Origin: Cupriavidus sp. MP-37
GTDB taxonomy: Bacteria > Pseudomonadota > Gammaproteobacteria > Burkholderiales > Burkholderiaceae
Length of the DNA: 64,000 nucleotides
Assembly (NCBI RefSeq): GCF_020618415.1
Contig: NZ_CP085344.1
Location: 1,449,001-1,513,000, forward strand
Direction: 5' to 3'
The notes below the pieces were generated by a model, which was not told the DNA's origin, made no database searches, and saw nothing but the letters and a program-made list of their open reading frames with translations. The position numbers were made by a program, and so were the translations under genes. Shown here piece by piece: positions 16,833 through 25,679 of this stretch (its first letter is position 1; each line of letters opens with the position of its first letter).

Positions 16833-17993
16833 ATGCCAGACAAGCCAGCACAGGCCAGTGCGCCGACCGGGCCGCTGGCCGGGGTCCGCGTGATCGACAT
16901 GACCTCGGTGGCGATGGGGCCGTATGCCACGCAGATCCTCGGCGACATGGGCGCCGAGGTGATCAAGGTCGAGCCGCCCGCCGGCGACGTGTTCCGCCAC
17001 GCCGAGCCGGCGCGGCACGCCGCCATGGGCGCCAGCTTCCTCAACCTGAACCGGAACAAGCAGTTCGTGGTGCTGGACGTGAAGCAGCCCGACGACCTGG
17101 CGGCGCTGAAGGCGCTGATCGCCGGCGCCGATGTCTTTGTCTCGAACGTGCGGCCGCAGTCGCTGCGCAAGCTCGGGCTCGACTATGCCTCGCTGTGCGC
17201 GGACCATCCGCGGCTGATCTACTGCGGCGCCTATGGCTATTCGGAGTCAGGGCCGTACGCCGGCGCGCCGGCGTTCGACGACATCATCCAGGCGCGCAGC
17301 GGCATGGCGCAGTTCCAGGGCGCCAACTCCAACGAAGGGCCGCAGTACGTCAACACCATCCTCGCCGACAAGGTCGCCGGGCTGACCGTGGCCTACGCGA
17401 TCCCGATGGCGCTGTACGAGCGCGAGCGCTCCGGCCGCGGCCAGGCCATCGAGGTGCCGATGTTCGAGACGCTGGTGTCGTTCCTGGCGACCGAGCAACT
17501 GGCCGGGCAGACCTTCGTGCCGGCGCTGGGGCCGGCCGGCTATCCGCGCGTGATGTCGCTGCACCGCAAGCCGTACCGCACCCGCGACGGGCATATCGCG
17601 CTGCTGCCGTACACCAGCGCGCAATGGCAGCGCTTCTTCGATGTCTCCGGCCATGCGCCGCTGGCGAGCGATCCGCGCTACGCCACGCCGGCCGCGCGCA
17701 GCGCCAATATCGATGCGCTCTATGCCACGCTGGCCGAGATCGTCGCGCAGCGCACCACCGCCGAATGGCTGGCGCTGCTGCGCGATGCCGACATCCCGCA
17801 CAGCGAGGTGCCGCACTTCGACAGCCTCGCCGACGACCCGCACCTGCGCGCCACCGGCATGATGTTCGAGTACGACCATCCGAGCGAAGGGCGCCTGCGC
17901 GGCGTGGGCATTCCCACGCGCTTCTCGCGCACGCCCGGCAATATCCGCAGCTGGCCGCAGGCCTTGCCGCCAGCGCAGGGCACGGAGGACTGA
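16833..17993 (+). CDS. CaiB/BaiF type III CoA-transferase
   Basis: A 386-residue family III CoA-transferase, expected to activate a carboxylic acid by moving CoA from a donor thioester. The N-terminal fold includes LAGVRVIDMTSVAMGPYA, LGDMGAEVIKVEPP and FLNLNRNKQ. The catalytic Asp is most likely D179 in ILADKVAG, followed by the usual ERSGRGQAIEV. It starts 12 bases after the dehydrogenase stop, so acid activation and dehydrogenation look coupled. The substrate is not identifiable; it could equally act on a racemic branched acyl group like the related racemases. Confidence 0.93.
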   Translation: MPDKPAQASAPTGPLAGVRVIDMTSVAMGPYATQILGDMGAEVIKVEPPAGDVFRHAEPARHAAMGASFLNLNRNKQFVVLDVKQPDDLAALKALIAGADVFVSNVRPQSLRKLGLDYASLCADHPRLIYCGAYGYSESGPYAGAPAFDDIIQARSGMAQFQGANSNEGPQYVNTILADKVAGLTVAYAIPMALYERERSGRGQAIEVPMFETLVSFLATEQLAGQTFVPALGPAGYPRVMSLHRKPYRTRDGHIALLPYTSAQWQRFFDVSGHAPLASDPRYATPAARSANIDALYATLAEIVAQRTTAEWLALLRDADIPHSEVPHFDSLADDPHLRATGMMFEYDHPSEGRLRGVGIPTRFSRTPGNIRSWPQALPPAQGTED

Positions 17994-18053
17994 CCCGCGC
18001 TGCCGCCGCGTACAATCCCGGCCAACGGATACTGAAGTCGAGGAAGCCAAACG

Positions 18054-18821
18054 ATGGCAGCAAACGAAGCGGCGGAGAAATCCGGTTACGGCAGCGTCAA
18101 GACGGCGCTGCGCGTGATCGAGATCATGGAAATCTATGCGCGCGAAGGGCGCTCGCTGACGCTGACCGAGCTGGCCAAGCTGCTGGGCGCGCCGATGTCG
18201 AGCTGCCTGGGGCTGATCCGCACGCTGGCCTCGCTGGGCTATCTCTACGAAACCGGCCGCCGCCAGGGCTACTACCCGACGCGCCGGCTGCTCGATATCG
18301 CGCAGCGCATCGCCCGCAACGACCCGCTGCTGGAGCGCGTGCAGCCGGTGCTGGAATCGCTGCGCGACACCACCGGCGAGACCGTGGTGTTCGGCAAGCT
18401 GCAGGACGACGGGCGCGTGCTGTATCTGGAAGTGCGCGAATCCCCCAACCCGGTGCGCTATATCGCCGCGCCGGGCGATCTGCGCGATGCGCATGTCAAT
18501 TCGATCGGCCGCGCCATCCTCGGCACGCTGACGCCCGGCGCGCGCGCCGAACTGCTGTCAGGCGCGTCGTTTGCCACGCGCACGCCGCGCACCATCGGCT
18601 CGGCGCAGGCGCTGGAAGCGGCCATGCAAGGCTGGCAGAAGCAGGGCTGGTATCCGAACTTCGGCGAATCGTTTCCCGACCTGGGCGCCATTGCCGTGCC
18701 GGTGACAATCGGCGGCGCGACTTATGGCCTGTCGGTGGCAGGGCCGCTGCACCGCGTCGAAATCAATGCGCAAGGCATCGTCGCGGCGCTGGAGGCCGCG
18801 GCACCGTCGTTGCAAGGATAG
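18054..18821 (+). CDS. IclR-family transcriptional regulator
   Basis: A 255-residue regulator with an N-terminal winged helix-turn-helix (about 14-75; SLTLTELAKLLGAPMSSCLGL) and a C-terminal IclR effector domain (about 85-250; GETVVFGKLQDDGRVLYLEV, NSIGRAILGTLTPG). IclR proteins bind small organic acids and usually control neighbouring catabolic genes. It lies 60 bases after the CoA-transferase on the same strand, so it may be the last gene of the operon and act on the palindrome at 14146-14183 (inference). Confidence 0.93.
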   Translation: MAANEAAEKSGYGSVKTALRVIEIMEIYAREGRSLTLTELAKLLGAPMSSCLGLIRTLASLGYLYETGRRQGYYPTRRLLDIAQRIARNDPLLERVQPVLESLRDTTGETVVFGKLQDDGRVLYLEVRESPNPVRYIAAPGDLRDAHVNSIGRAILGTLTPGARAELLSGASFATRTPRTIGSAQALEAAMQGWQKQGWYPNFGESFPDLGAIAVPVTIGGATYGLSVAGPLHRVEINAQGIVAALEAAAPSLQG

Positions 18822-18902
18822 GGAAAGAGAAGAGGGCGGTGCGGCCGGATGTGCCGCGGCGCCCGGCTTCGCGCCTGATGGCGAACCAGGCGGAAAACGA
18901 AA

Positions 18903-18928
18903 AAGCCCGGTGCGTTTGCACCGGGCTT
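18903..18928 (-). terminator. Terminator of tRNA-Asn
   Basis: An 11-bp perfect stem (18903-18913 with 18918-18928) has a four-base loop. On the minus strand it is followed by a T run, and it lies 11 bases past the tRNA 3' end. It may also act weakly on IclR transcripts from the other side. Confidence 0.85.
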
Positions 18929-18938
18929 CCGTATCGGT

Positions 18939-19014
18939 TGGCTCCCCGACCTGGGCTCGAACCAGGGACCTGCGGATTAACAGTCCGTCGCTCTACCGAC
19001 TGAGCTATCGGGGA
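18939..19014 (-). tRNA. tRNA-Asn (GTT)
   Basis: The reverse strand gives a complete 76-base cloverleaf: acceptor TCCCCGA paired with TCGGGGA, D-arm TAGCTCAGTCGGTAGAGC, anticodon loop CTGTTAA with GTT, T-arm loop GGTTCGAGCC and encoded CCA (18939-18941). No mismatches stand out. It has its own strong promoter and terminator. Confidence 0.97.
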
Positions 19015-19029
19015 ACAGCTGAGAAAGAA

Positions 19030-19059
19030 ATTATAGCCAGTTTCTCTTTTCTTCGTCAA
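19030..19059 (-). promoter_or_regulatory. Promoter of tRNA-Asn
   Basis: On the minus strand TTGACG (19054-19059) and a perfect TATAAT (19030-19035) are separated by 18 bases. Transcription would begin a few bases before the tRNA. The 19060-19208 stretch upstream has another minus-strand TATAAT near 19179-19184 but no good -35, and no gene. Confidence 0.8.
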
Positions 19060-19208
19060 CACCCTTTCGACATCTAGTTCTGCGAGAGGGCGCGGGGAAG
19101 GCTGGCTTGCTGCCTGGGCACGCGGTGCAAAGGGGCTGGTAGCCAGCTTCGGACCGCCGTGCTGAACAGCGAGGCCGCATTATAGCGACGGTTGCGGCTT
19201 TGTGCCAG

Positions 19209-19236
19209 AAAAAAACCGCCTGGCGGCGGCTTTTTT
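19209..19236 (-). terminator. Terminator of the fdxA-fpr operon
   Basis: A 5-bp CCGCC/GGCGG stem (19216-19220 with 19225-19229) is flanked by seven A on the left and six T on the right. On the minus strand it follows the ferredoxin reductase stop by about 20 bases. Confidence 0.7.
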
Positions 19237-19256
19237 CTGCGGGAGCGGCGGCGAGA

Positions 19257-20366
19257 TCAATCGAACACCGGCGATTCCACGCCCAGCACCTTGTGCAGCT
19301 TCGGCGAGGTGGTGGTGTACTGCATGTGGATCTTCTTCTCGGGGAAGATATACGGAGCAGCACCGAACGCGGCCAGCGCGGCCTCGTGGAAGCCCGACAG
19401 GATCAGCTTCTTCTTGCCGGGGTAGGTGTTGATATCGCCGACCGCGAAGATGCCGGGGATGTTGGTCTGGAATTTCTCGGTATCCACCTTGATCTGCTTG
19501 CGCTCGAGGTCCAGGCCCCATTCGGCGATCGGACCCAGCTTGGGCGACAGCCCGAAGAACACCAGCAGGTCGTCCAGCGGCAGGCGGCGGGTCACGCCGT
19601 CGGCGCCGCTCACCTTGATCTCGGTGAGCACGCCGTCCTTCTCTTCATAGCCGCTGATCTGGCCGACCAGGAACTGCATCTCCATCTGCTCGCACAGTTC
19701 CTTCATCTTGGCGACCGACGCCGGCGCGGCGCGGAAGCCGTCGCGGCGGTGGATCATCACCACCGACTCGGCCTTGCCGACCAGGTCCAGGGTCCAGTCC
19801 AGCGCCGAGTCGCCGCCGCCGACGATCACCAGGTTGCGGCCGTGGAAGCGGCTCGGATCCTTGACGCGGTAGAACAGCTGCTTGCCGTCGAACTTGTCGA
19901 TGCCATCGACCTTCAGCGTGCGCGGCTGGAACGAGCCCACGCCGGCGGCGATGAAAATGGTCTTGGTGATGAAGCGCGTGCCGAGCGAGGTCTCGACGAA
20001 GAAGCGGCCGTCTTCACGGCGCTCGACCACGGAAACTTCCTGGCCCAGGTGGAAGGTGGGCTCGAACGGCTCGATCTGCTTGAGCAGGTTGTCGGTCAGT
20101 TCCTGGCCGGTGCAGCTGGGCACGGCCGGGATGTCGTAGATGGGCTTGTCCGGATACAGCTCGACGCATTGGCCGCCAACGACCTTCAGGGAATCGATGA
20201 CGTGGGCCTTGATTTCGAGCAGGCCCAGTTCGAACACCTGGAACAGGCCTACCGGACCGGCGCCGACGATCAGCGCGTCGATTTCCAGCGGCTGGCCGCC
20301 TGCGGGGCTGCCGCCCTCGACCTGCCTGGTCGCGTCGGCAACGGGATTTGGAATGCTCAAGTCCAT
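19257..20366 (-). CDS. Ferredoxin/flavodoxin-NADP+ reductase, thioredoxin-reductase-like type
   Basis: A 369-residue flavoprotein of the TrxB-like FNR group, predicted to move electrons between NADPH and ferredoxin. The FAD Rossmann motif is [14 protein letters not shown] near residue 30 and the NADPH motif is [16 protein letters not shown] in the middle; [14 protein letters not shown] closes the FAD site. There is no CxxC redox pair as in thioredoxin reductase (CTGQEL is single), which fits FNR. The ATG at 20366 has AGGA upstream. It follows fdxA by 86 bases on the same strand, so the ferredoxin is a plausible partner. Confidence 0.9.
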   Translation of the reverse strand: MDLSIPNPVADATRQVEGGSPAGGQPLEIDALIVGAGPVGLFQVFELGLLEIKAHVIDSLKVVGGQCVELYPDKPIYDIPAVPSCTGQELTDNLLKQIEPFEPTFHLGQEVSVVERREDGRFFVETSLGTRFITKTIFIAAGVGSFQPRTLKVDGIDKFDGKQLFYRVKDPSRFHGRNLVIVGGGDSALDWTLDLVGKAESVVMIHRRDGFRAAPASVAKMKELCEQMEMQFLVGQISGYEEKDGVLTEIKVSGADGVTRRLPLDDLLVFFGLSPKLGPIAEWGLDLERKQIKVDTEKFQTNIPGIFAVGDINTYPGKKKLILSGFHEAALAAFGAAPYIFPEKKIHMQYTTTSPKLHKVLGVESPVFD

Positions 20367-20452
20367 ATTCGTCCTGATACGTTGGTTGGGCACGCGGGTG
20401 CCCGGCATTGCGGAAAGCGCGTGGGGACGGCTTTCTTTGCTGCCCGGCGCGC

Positions 20453-20776
20453 TCAGCGCTCCAGGTACTGCAGCTTGTCGGTGGCGTCCTTCCACTCCTC
20501 GGCCTCGGCCAGCGGGGCCTTGGTCTTGGTGATGGAGGGCCAGTTGCGGGCCAGCTCGGCGTTCAGTTCGATGAATTGCTGCTGGTCGCCCGGTACGTCT
20601 TCCTCGGCGTAAATGGCGTTCACCGGGCATTCGGCCACGCACACGGCGCAGTCGATGCACTCATCCGGGTCGATGGCCAGGAAGTTGGGGCCTTCGCGGA
20701 AACAATCGACCGGACACACGTCAACGCAGTCTGTGTAGCGGCAACGGATGCAGGATTCGGTGACAACGTGAGTCAT
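20453..20776 (-). CDS. fdxA: 7Fe ferredoxin FdxA ([3Fe-4S][4Fe-4S])
   Basis: A 107-residue bacterial ferredoxin. The N-terminal cysteines in [18 protein letters not shown] and the second set in [12 protein letters not shown] fit one 3Fe-4S and one 4Fe-4S cluster as in Azotobacter ferredoxin I. The C-terminal half is acidic and without cysteines. It heads the minus-strand operon with the reductase gene. Confidence 0.95.
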   Translation of the reverse strand: MTHVVTESCIRCRYTDCVDVCPVDCFREGPNFLAIDPDECIDCAVCVAECPVNAIYAEEDVPGDQQQFIELNAELARNWPSITKTKAPLAEAEEWKDATDKLQYLER

Positions 20777-21143
20777 TTCGGTTCCAGGAAAACGGGTCGG
20801 CTTTTAATGGGAAACTGTGGGGCCGCTTCTTGCCGGCGTGACGCGCCGCATCCATCACATGGAAGTGCCCGCGTCCCGCAGGGCAGCATGGGCTGGGCGA
20901 GCGCCGGCCGAGGCCTTTCGGAAACCGATATTGTAGCCGAGCCTTCTGGCAAGGATAGCCGGTCTATATAGCCGGATCAGATAGTTTTCTTATTTCTTTA
21001 TGTACTTTTGATTAAACGCATGGTGGCCCCGCTGGCGGCTTTGTCTGCCCGCCGGCATGCTGCGCGGCAGCACCCGGCCAGCCGGCTGCGGCCGGACTTC
21101 AGGTAGCATGGCGTTCTGACCCGGCATCGCCGTCTGGCCCGCT
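20777..21143. other. Intergenic region between divergent fdxA and pncB
   Basis: This 367-base gap should hold both divergent promoters. It has an AT-rich core at about 20960-21015. Two direct TAGCCGG copies (20956-20962 and 20969-20975) flank TCTATA, and a minus-strand TACAAT lies near 20930-20935. No hexamer pair is convincing and I see no RNA gene. Confidence 0.4.
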
Positions 21144-22322
21144 ATGATCATCCAGTCTCTGCTCGACACCGACCTGTACAAATTCACGATGATGCAGGTG
21201 GTGCTGCATCAGTTCCCGCAGGCGCAAGTGGAATACCGCTTCAAGTGCCGCAACGCGGGCATCGATCTCACGCCGTATATCGATGAGATCCGCGCCGAGG
21301 TGGCGCACCTGTGCCAGCTGCGCTTCACCGAGGAAGAGCTGGCCTACCTGCGCGGCCTGCGCTTCATCAAGAGCGATTTCGTCGATTTCCTCGGGCTGTT
21401 CCACCTCAACGAGAAATATGTGTCGGTGCGTCCGTCGCCGCTGGGCAACGGCGAGATCGAGATTTCGATCACCGGCCCGTGGCTGCACACCATCCTGTTC
21501 GAAGTGCCGGTGCTGGCCATCGTCAATGAAGTCTATTTCCGCCGCACGCAGCCGCGGCCCGACCTGGCCGAAGGCCGCCGCCGGCTCGAAGCCAAGCTGG
21601 CGCTGCTGAAGACACCCGAGCTGGGCGATTGCGTGATCGCCGACTACGGCACGCGCCGGCGTTTCTCGCGCGACTGGCAGGAAGAGGTGCTGCTGACCAT
21701 GCGGCGCCTGCTGGGCCCGCAGCTGGCCGGCACCAGCAACGTCCACTTCGCGCGCCTGCACAATATGGTGCCGCTGGGCACGATGGCGCATGAATACCTG
21801 CAGGCGTGCCAGGCGCTGGGGCCGCGGCTGCGCGATTCGCAGGTGTTTGCGCTGGAGCGCTGGGCGCGCGAATACCGCGGCGACCTGGGCATCGCGCTGT
21901 CGGACACCTACGGCTTCGACGCCTTCCTGCGCGACTTCGACCTGTATTTCTGCAAGCTCTTCGACGGCGTGCGCCACGATTCCGGCGATCCGGTGCTGTG
22001 GGGCGAGCGCATGGTCGCCCACTATGCCGCCAACCGCGTCGACCCGCGCACCAAGACGCTGATCTTCAGCGACAGCCTCGACATCCCGCGCGTGATCGAG
22101 CTGTATCAGCGATTTCATGGCCGCTGCCGGCTGGCGTTCGGCGTCGGCACCAACCTGACCAACGACCTGGGCTACACGCCGCTGCAGATCGTGCTGAAGA
22201 TGGTGCGCTGTAACGGGCAGCCGGTGGCCAAGCTGTCGGACACGCCAGAGAAGACCATGTGCGACGATCCCGGCTACCTGGCCTATCTGCGCCAGGTGTA
22301 TTCGGTACAGCCCGCCGCGTAG
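21144..22322 (+). CDS. pncB: Nicotinate phosphoribosyltransferase
   Basis: A 392-residue enzyme that makes nicotinate mononucleotide from nicotinate and PRPP with ATP, the Preiss-Handler salvage route to NAD. Family motifs are [16 protein letters not shown] at the start, [15 protein letters not shown] around the autophosphorylation-site region, [15 protein letters not shown] and [10 protein letters not shown] near the phosphate site. Length is normal for the bacterial PncB group. It stands alone on the plus strand. Confidence 0.96.
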   Translation: MIIQSLLDTDLYKFTMMQVVLHQFPQAQVEYRFKCRNAGIDLTPYIDEIRAEVAHLCQLRFTEEELAYLRGLRFIKSDFVDFLGLFHLNEKYVSVRPSPLGNGEIEISITGPWLHTILFEVPVLAIVNEVYFRRTQPRPDLAEGRRRLEAKLALLKTPELGDCVIADYGTRRRFSRDWQEEVLLTMRRLLGPQLAGTSNVHFARLHNMVPLGTMAHEYLQACQALGPRLRDSQVFALERWAREYRGDLGIALSDTYGFDAFLRDFDLYFCKLFDGVRHDSGDPVLWGERMVAHYAANRVDPRTKTLIFSDSLDIPRVIELYQRFHGRCRLAFGVGTNLTNDLGYTPLQIVLKMVRCNGQPVAKLSDTPEKTMCDDPGYLAYLRQVYSVQPAA

Positions 22323-22406
22323 CAGGCTTCAGTTCGGCGTGCCGCTGTATCGCCCCTATAATCGCCGCATCGCGCCTTTGCGCACTGCCACCCCAAGCCA
22401 GGTCCC

Positions 22407-23093
22407 ATGGAAACCAACGACGCCCGCGACCGCATCTTTGCCCGCATCCGTGCCGCCCAGGGCAGGCCGGACCGGCCGAGCGCGGGCGAGCGCGGCGCCG
22501 TGGCCGACTACCTGGCGCGCCACCCGCAGGGCCCGCGTCCGCCCGCCGCGCCCGACCTGGCCGAGGCCTTCCTGGCACAGGCGCAGCGCATGGCCTCGAG
22601 CGTCGACCGCGTCGCGACCCTGGCCGACGTGCCCGCCGCCACGGTGCGCTATCTCGACAGCCTGGGCCTGCTGCGCCGCGCGATTACCTGGGATGAATTC
22701 GGCCCGCTGCCGTGGCAGGCCGCGGGCCTGGCGGTGGAGTGCCGGCCGCCGGTGCGCGACGCCGTCGCCGACCGCGAGCATGGCGACCTGGTCGGCATCA
22801 CCGGCTGCTTCTGCGCGATTGCCGAGACCGGCTCGCTGATGCTGCTGTCCGGTCCCGCTACCTTCGCCTCGGCCGCGCTGTTGCCCGAGACCCATGTGGC
22901 CGTGGTGCCGCGCTCGCGCATCGTTGCCGGCCTGGAAGATGCGTTTGCGCTGGTGCGCAGCGAACGCGGCGAGCTGCCGCGCGCCACCAACATCATCAGC
23001 GGGCCCTCGCGCACGGGCGATATCGAGCAGACCATCGTGCTGGGCGCCCACGGCCCGTACCGCGTGCACGTGATCCTGGTCGACTCGGCCTGA
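22407..23093 (+). CDS. LUD-domain protein, LutC/YkgG-like
   Basis: A 228-residue protein of the LUD family. The conserved end GITGCFCAIAETGSLML...PRATNIISGPSRTGDIEQTIVLGAHGP is typical of LutC, a part of the LutABC L-lactate oxidation complex. No lutA or lutB neighbours are present; the next gene is a transporter and then a 2-hydroxyacid dehydrogenase. The gene may work with LutAB encoded elsewhere or have another role. The ATG at 22407 lies 84 bases after pncB. Confidence 0.88.
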   Translation: METNDARDRIFARIRAAQGRPDRPSAGERGAVADYLARHPQGPRPPAAPDLAEAFLAQAQRMASSVDRVATLADVPAATVRYLDSLGLLRRAITWDEFGPLPWQAAGLAVECRPPVRDAVADREHGDLVGITGCFCAIAETGSLMLLSGPATFASAALLPETHVAVVPRSRIVAGLEDAFALVRSERGELPRATNIISGPSRTGDIEQTIVLGAHGPYRVHVILVDSA

Positions 23094-23251
23094 TCTGCGT
23101 GGCGCGAACCCGGTGCGCCGCAATCCGAAAATGCACGCCGCAGGGGGAAGCGCGGCAGGGCCTTGCATTACACTTGCAGGCTTGCCCGCGCGCTTTGGCA
23201 TCGCGCCGCGCGCGCCCATGACCGCTGCATTGTTCGAGGAGATCCTGCCTG

Positions 23252-24670
23252 ATGCGACGTGCCCCCGTGCTGTTGCCACTGCTGGCCATGCTGGCCGCCT
23301 TTCCCGCCGCAGGCCATGCCGCCGATCTCGACGGGGCGTCGCTGTCGCCGCTGTGGGGGCTGCCTTTTGCCGGCATCCTGCTGTCGATTGCGCTGTGGCC
23401 GCTGCTGGGGCCGAAGTTCTGGCACCACCATTACGGCAAGATCGCCGCCGGCTGGGGGCTGCTGTTCCTGCTGCCGTTCGCGTTCGTGTTCGGCGCGCAT
23501 GCCGCCGCCGTCAGCACCGTGCATGCGCTGCTGGCCGAGTACATTCCGTTCATCGCGCTGATCACCACGCTCTATATCGTCGCCGGCGGCATCTGCGTGC
23601 GCGGCAACCTGCACGGCACGCCGGGGCTCAATACCGGCATCCTGGCACTGGGGACGTTTCTGGCCAGTTTCATGGGCACCACCGGCGCGGCCATGCTGCT
23701 GATCCGGCCGCTGCTGCGCGCCAATGACAACCGCCGCCACGTGGCGCACGTGGTGGTGTTCTTCATTTTCCTGGTGGCCAACGCCGGCGGCTCGCTGACG
23801 CCGCTGGGGGACCCGCCGCTGTTCCTCGGCTTCCTGAAGGGCGTGGACTTCTTCTGGACCCTGCGCAACATCTTCCCGGAGACGCTGTTTATCTGCGCGG
23901 CGCTGTTGCTGATGTTCTACCTGGTCGACCGGCACTACTACCGCAACAAGGAAGAGCAACTGTCGGTCGATCCCACCCCGGATTCCGGCGGCATCGCCAT
24001 CGAAGGCAAGTTCAACTTCGTGCTGCTGCTGGCCGTGGTCAGCCTGGTGCTGATGAGCGGGCTGTGGAAGCCCGGGATCTCGTTCGACATCCTCGGCACC
24101 GAGGTGCCGCTGCAGGCCGCGGTGCGCGATGGCCTGCTGGTGGTGGTGGCGGTGGTGTCGCTGCTGGTCACGCCGCAAACGGCGCGCGCGGGCAATGAAT
24201 TCAACTGGGAGCCGATCCTCGAGGTCGGCAAGCTGTTCGCCGGCATTTTCCTGACCATCATCCCGGTCATCGCCATGCTGAAGGCGGGCACCGACGGTGC
24301 CTTCTCGGGGGTGATCCGCGCGGTCAGCGACGCCAACGGCCAGCCGGTCGACAGCATGTATTTCTGGGCGACCGGCGTGCTGTCGTCCTTCCTCGACAAC
24401 GCGCCGACCTACCTGGTGTTCTTCAATACCGCCGGTGGCGACCCCGCCACGCTGATGACGCGGGATGCCTCGACGCTGGCCGCGATCTCGGCCGGGGCGG
24501 TGTTCATGGGCGCCAACACCTATATTGGCAATGCCCCCAACCTGATGGTCAAGGCCATCGCCGAGAACCGCGGCGTGCGCATGCCGAGCTTCTTCGGCTA
24601 CATGCTGTATTCGGGCATGTTCCTGGTGCCGCTGTTCGTCGTCATGACCTTCCTCTTCTTCCATATCTGA
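23252..24670 (+). CDS. NhaD/citrate-transporter-like membrane protein
   Basis: A 472-residue polytopic membrane protein with a signal-like N-terminus (about 1-24) and about eleven hydrophobic segments. It resembles the ion transporter superfamily members annotated as sodium:proton antiporter or putative citrate transporter; characteristic stretches are FMGTTGAAMLLIRPLLRAN, GGSLTPLGDPPLFLGFLKG and SFLDNAPTYLVFFN. Substrate cannot be decided between Na+/H+ exchange and carboxylate transport. It starts 158 bases after the LUD gene with a GAGGA site, and a hydroxyacid dehydrogenase follows by four bases. Confidence 0.82.
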   Translation: MRRAPVLLPLLAMLAAFPAAGHAADLDGASLSPLWGLPFAGILLSIALWPLLGPKFWHHHYGKIAAGWGLLFLLPFAFVFGAHAAAVSTVHALLAEYIPFIALITTLYIVAGGICVRGNLHGTPGLNTGILALGTFLASFMGTTGAAMLLIRPLLRANDNRRHVAHVVVFFIFLVANAGGSLTPLGDPPLFLGFLKGVDFFWTLRNIFPETLFICAALLLMFYLVDRHYYRNKEEQLSVDPTPDSGGIAIEGKFNFVLLLAVVSLVLMSGLWKPGISFDILGTEVPLQAAVRDGLLVVVAVVSLLVTPQTARAGNEFNWEPILEVGKLFAGIFLTIIPVIAMLKAGTDGAFSGVIRAVSDANGQPVDSMYFWATGVLSSFLDNAPTYLVFFNTAGGDPATLMTRDASTLAAISAGAVFMGANTYIGNAPNLMVKAIAENRGVRMPSFFGYMLYSGMFLVPLFVVMTFLFFHI

Positions 24671-24674
24671 TGCC

Positions 24675-25670
24675 ATGAAGCCGTCCGTCCTGGTCACCCG
24701 CGCCATCTATCCCGAAGTCATCGCGCACCTGGCGCAGTATTTCGAAGTCGACGACAACCAGCAGGACGCGGTGCTCGACGCCGCGGCGCTGAAGGCGCGG
24801 CTGGCAGGCAAGGCCGGCGTGCTTGCCAACGCCGCCGATCGCATCGACGCCGGCGTCATCGCCGGGCTGCCGGCGCTGCGCGCGGTGTGCAACATGGCGG
24901 TCGGCTACAACAACCTGGACCTGCCGGCGCTGACCGCCGCGGGCATCGTCGCCACCAATACGCCGGACGTGCTGACCGAGACCACCGCCGACTTCGGCTG
25001 GGCGCTGCTGATGGCGACCGCGCGCCGCGTCACCGAGGCCGAGCACTACCTGCGCGCCGGCAAGTGGCAGCGCTGGAGCTACGACATGCTGGTCGGCATG
25101 GACCTGTACGGCAGCACGCTGGGCATCCTCGGCATGGGCCGTATCGGCCAGGCGCTGGCGCGGCGCGCCGGCGGGTTTGGCATGAACGTGCTGTACCACA
25201 ACCGCAGCCAGTTGCCGGCCGACACCGAGCGCGCGCTCAACGCCCGCTATGTCAGCAAGGAAGACCTGCTGCGCCAGTCCGACCACCTGCTGCTGGTGCT
25301 GCCGTACGGCCCGCAGAGCCACCACACCATCGGCACCGCCGAGCTGGCGCTGATGAAGCCGACCGCGACGCTGGTGAACCTGGCGCGCGGCGGCATCGTC
25401 GACGACGCCGCGCTGGCGCAGGCGCTGCGCGACCAGCGCATCTTCGGCGCCGGCCTGGATGTGTTCGAAGGCGAACCGGCCGTCCATCCGGACCTGCTGA
25501 CGGTGCCCAACGTCGTACTGACGCCGCATATCGCCAGCGCGTCCGAGAAAACCCGCCGCGCCATGGCCATGCTCGCGGCCGACAACCTGATCGCGGCGCT
25601 CGACCAGGGCCCGCAGGCCGGCCATCCGCCCACCGTGATCAACCCTGAAGTGATGGCGCATCGCCGCTGA
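24675..25670 (+). CDS. D-2-hydroxyacid dehydrogenase (glyoxylate/hydroxypyruvate reductase type)
   Basis: A 331-residue NAD(P)-dependent reductase of the D-isomer 2-hydroxyacid family, closest by eye to GhrB/TkrA glyoxylate or 2-ketogluconate reductases. Motifs are NMAVGYNNLDLPALT, the dinucleotide site GILGMGRIGQALARR, the catalytic Arg in NLARGGIVDDAAL, Glu in DVFEGEP and His in LTPHIASAS. It begins four bases after the transporter stop, so the two are likely cotranscribed and may share a substrate (inference). Confidence 0.92.
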   Translation: MKPSVLVTRAIYPEVIAHLAQYFEVDDNQQDAVLDAAALKARLAGKAGVLANAADRIDAGVIAGLPALRAVCNMAVGYNNLDLPALTAAGIVATNTPDVLTETTADFGWALLMATARRVTEAEHYLRAGKWQRWSYDMLVGMDLYGSTLGILGMGRIGQALARRAGGFGMNVLYHNRSQLPADTERALNARYVSKEDLLRQSDHLLLVLPYGPQSHHTIGTAELALMKPTATLVNLARGGIVDDAALAQALRDQRIFGAGLDVFEGEPAVHPDLLTVPNVVLTPHIASASEKTRRAMAMLAADNLIAALDQGPQAGHPPTVINPEVMAHRR

Positions 25671-25679
25671 GGTTTTCGC

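Noticed and set aside
19171..19200. Second minus-strand TATAAT before tRNA-Asn
   Set aside because: No adequate -35 at the right distance and a better promoter lies closer to the tRNA. Kept only as a note.
21076..21143. Possible promoter hexamers before pncB
   Set aside because: TAGCAT near 21103 has no convincing -35 at 16-18 bases; I could not choose a promoter.
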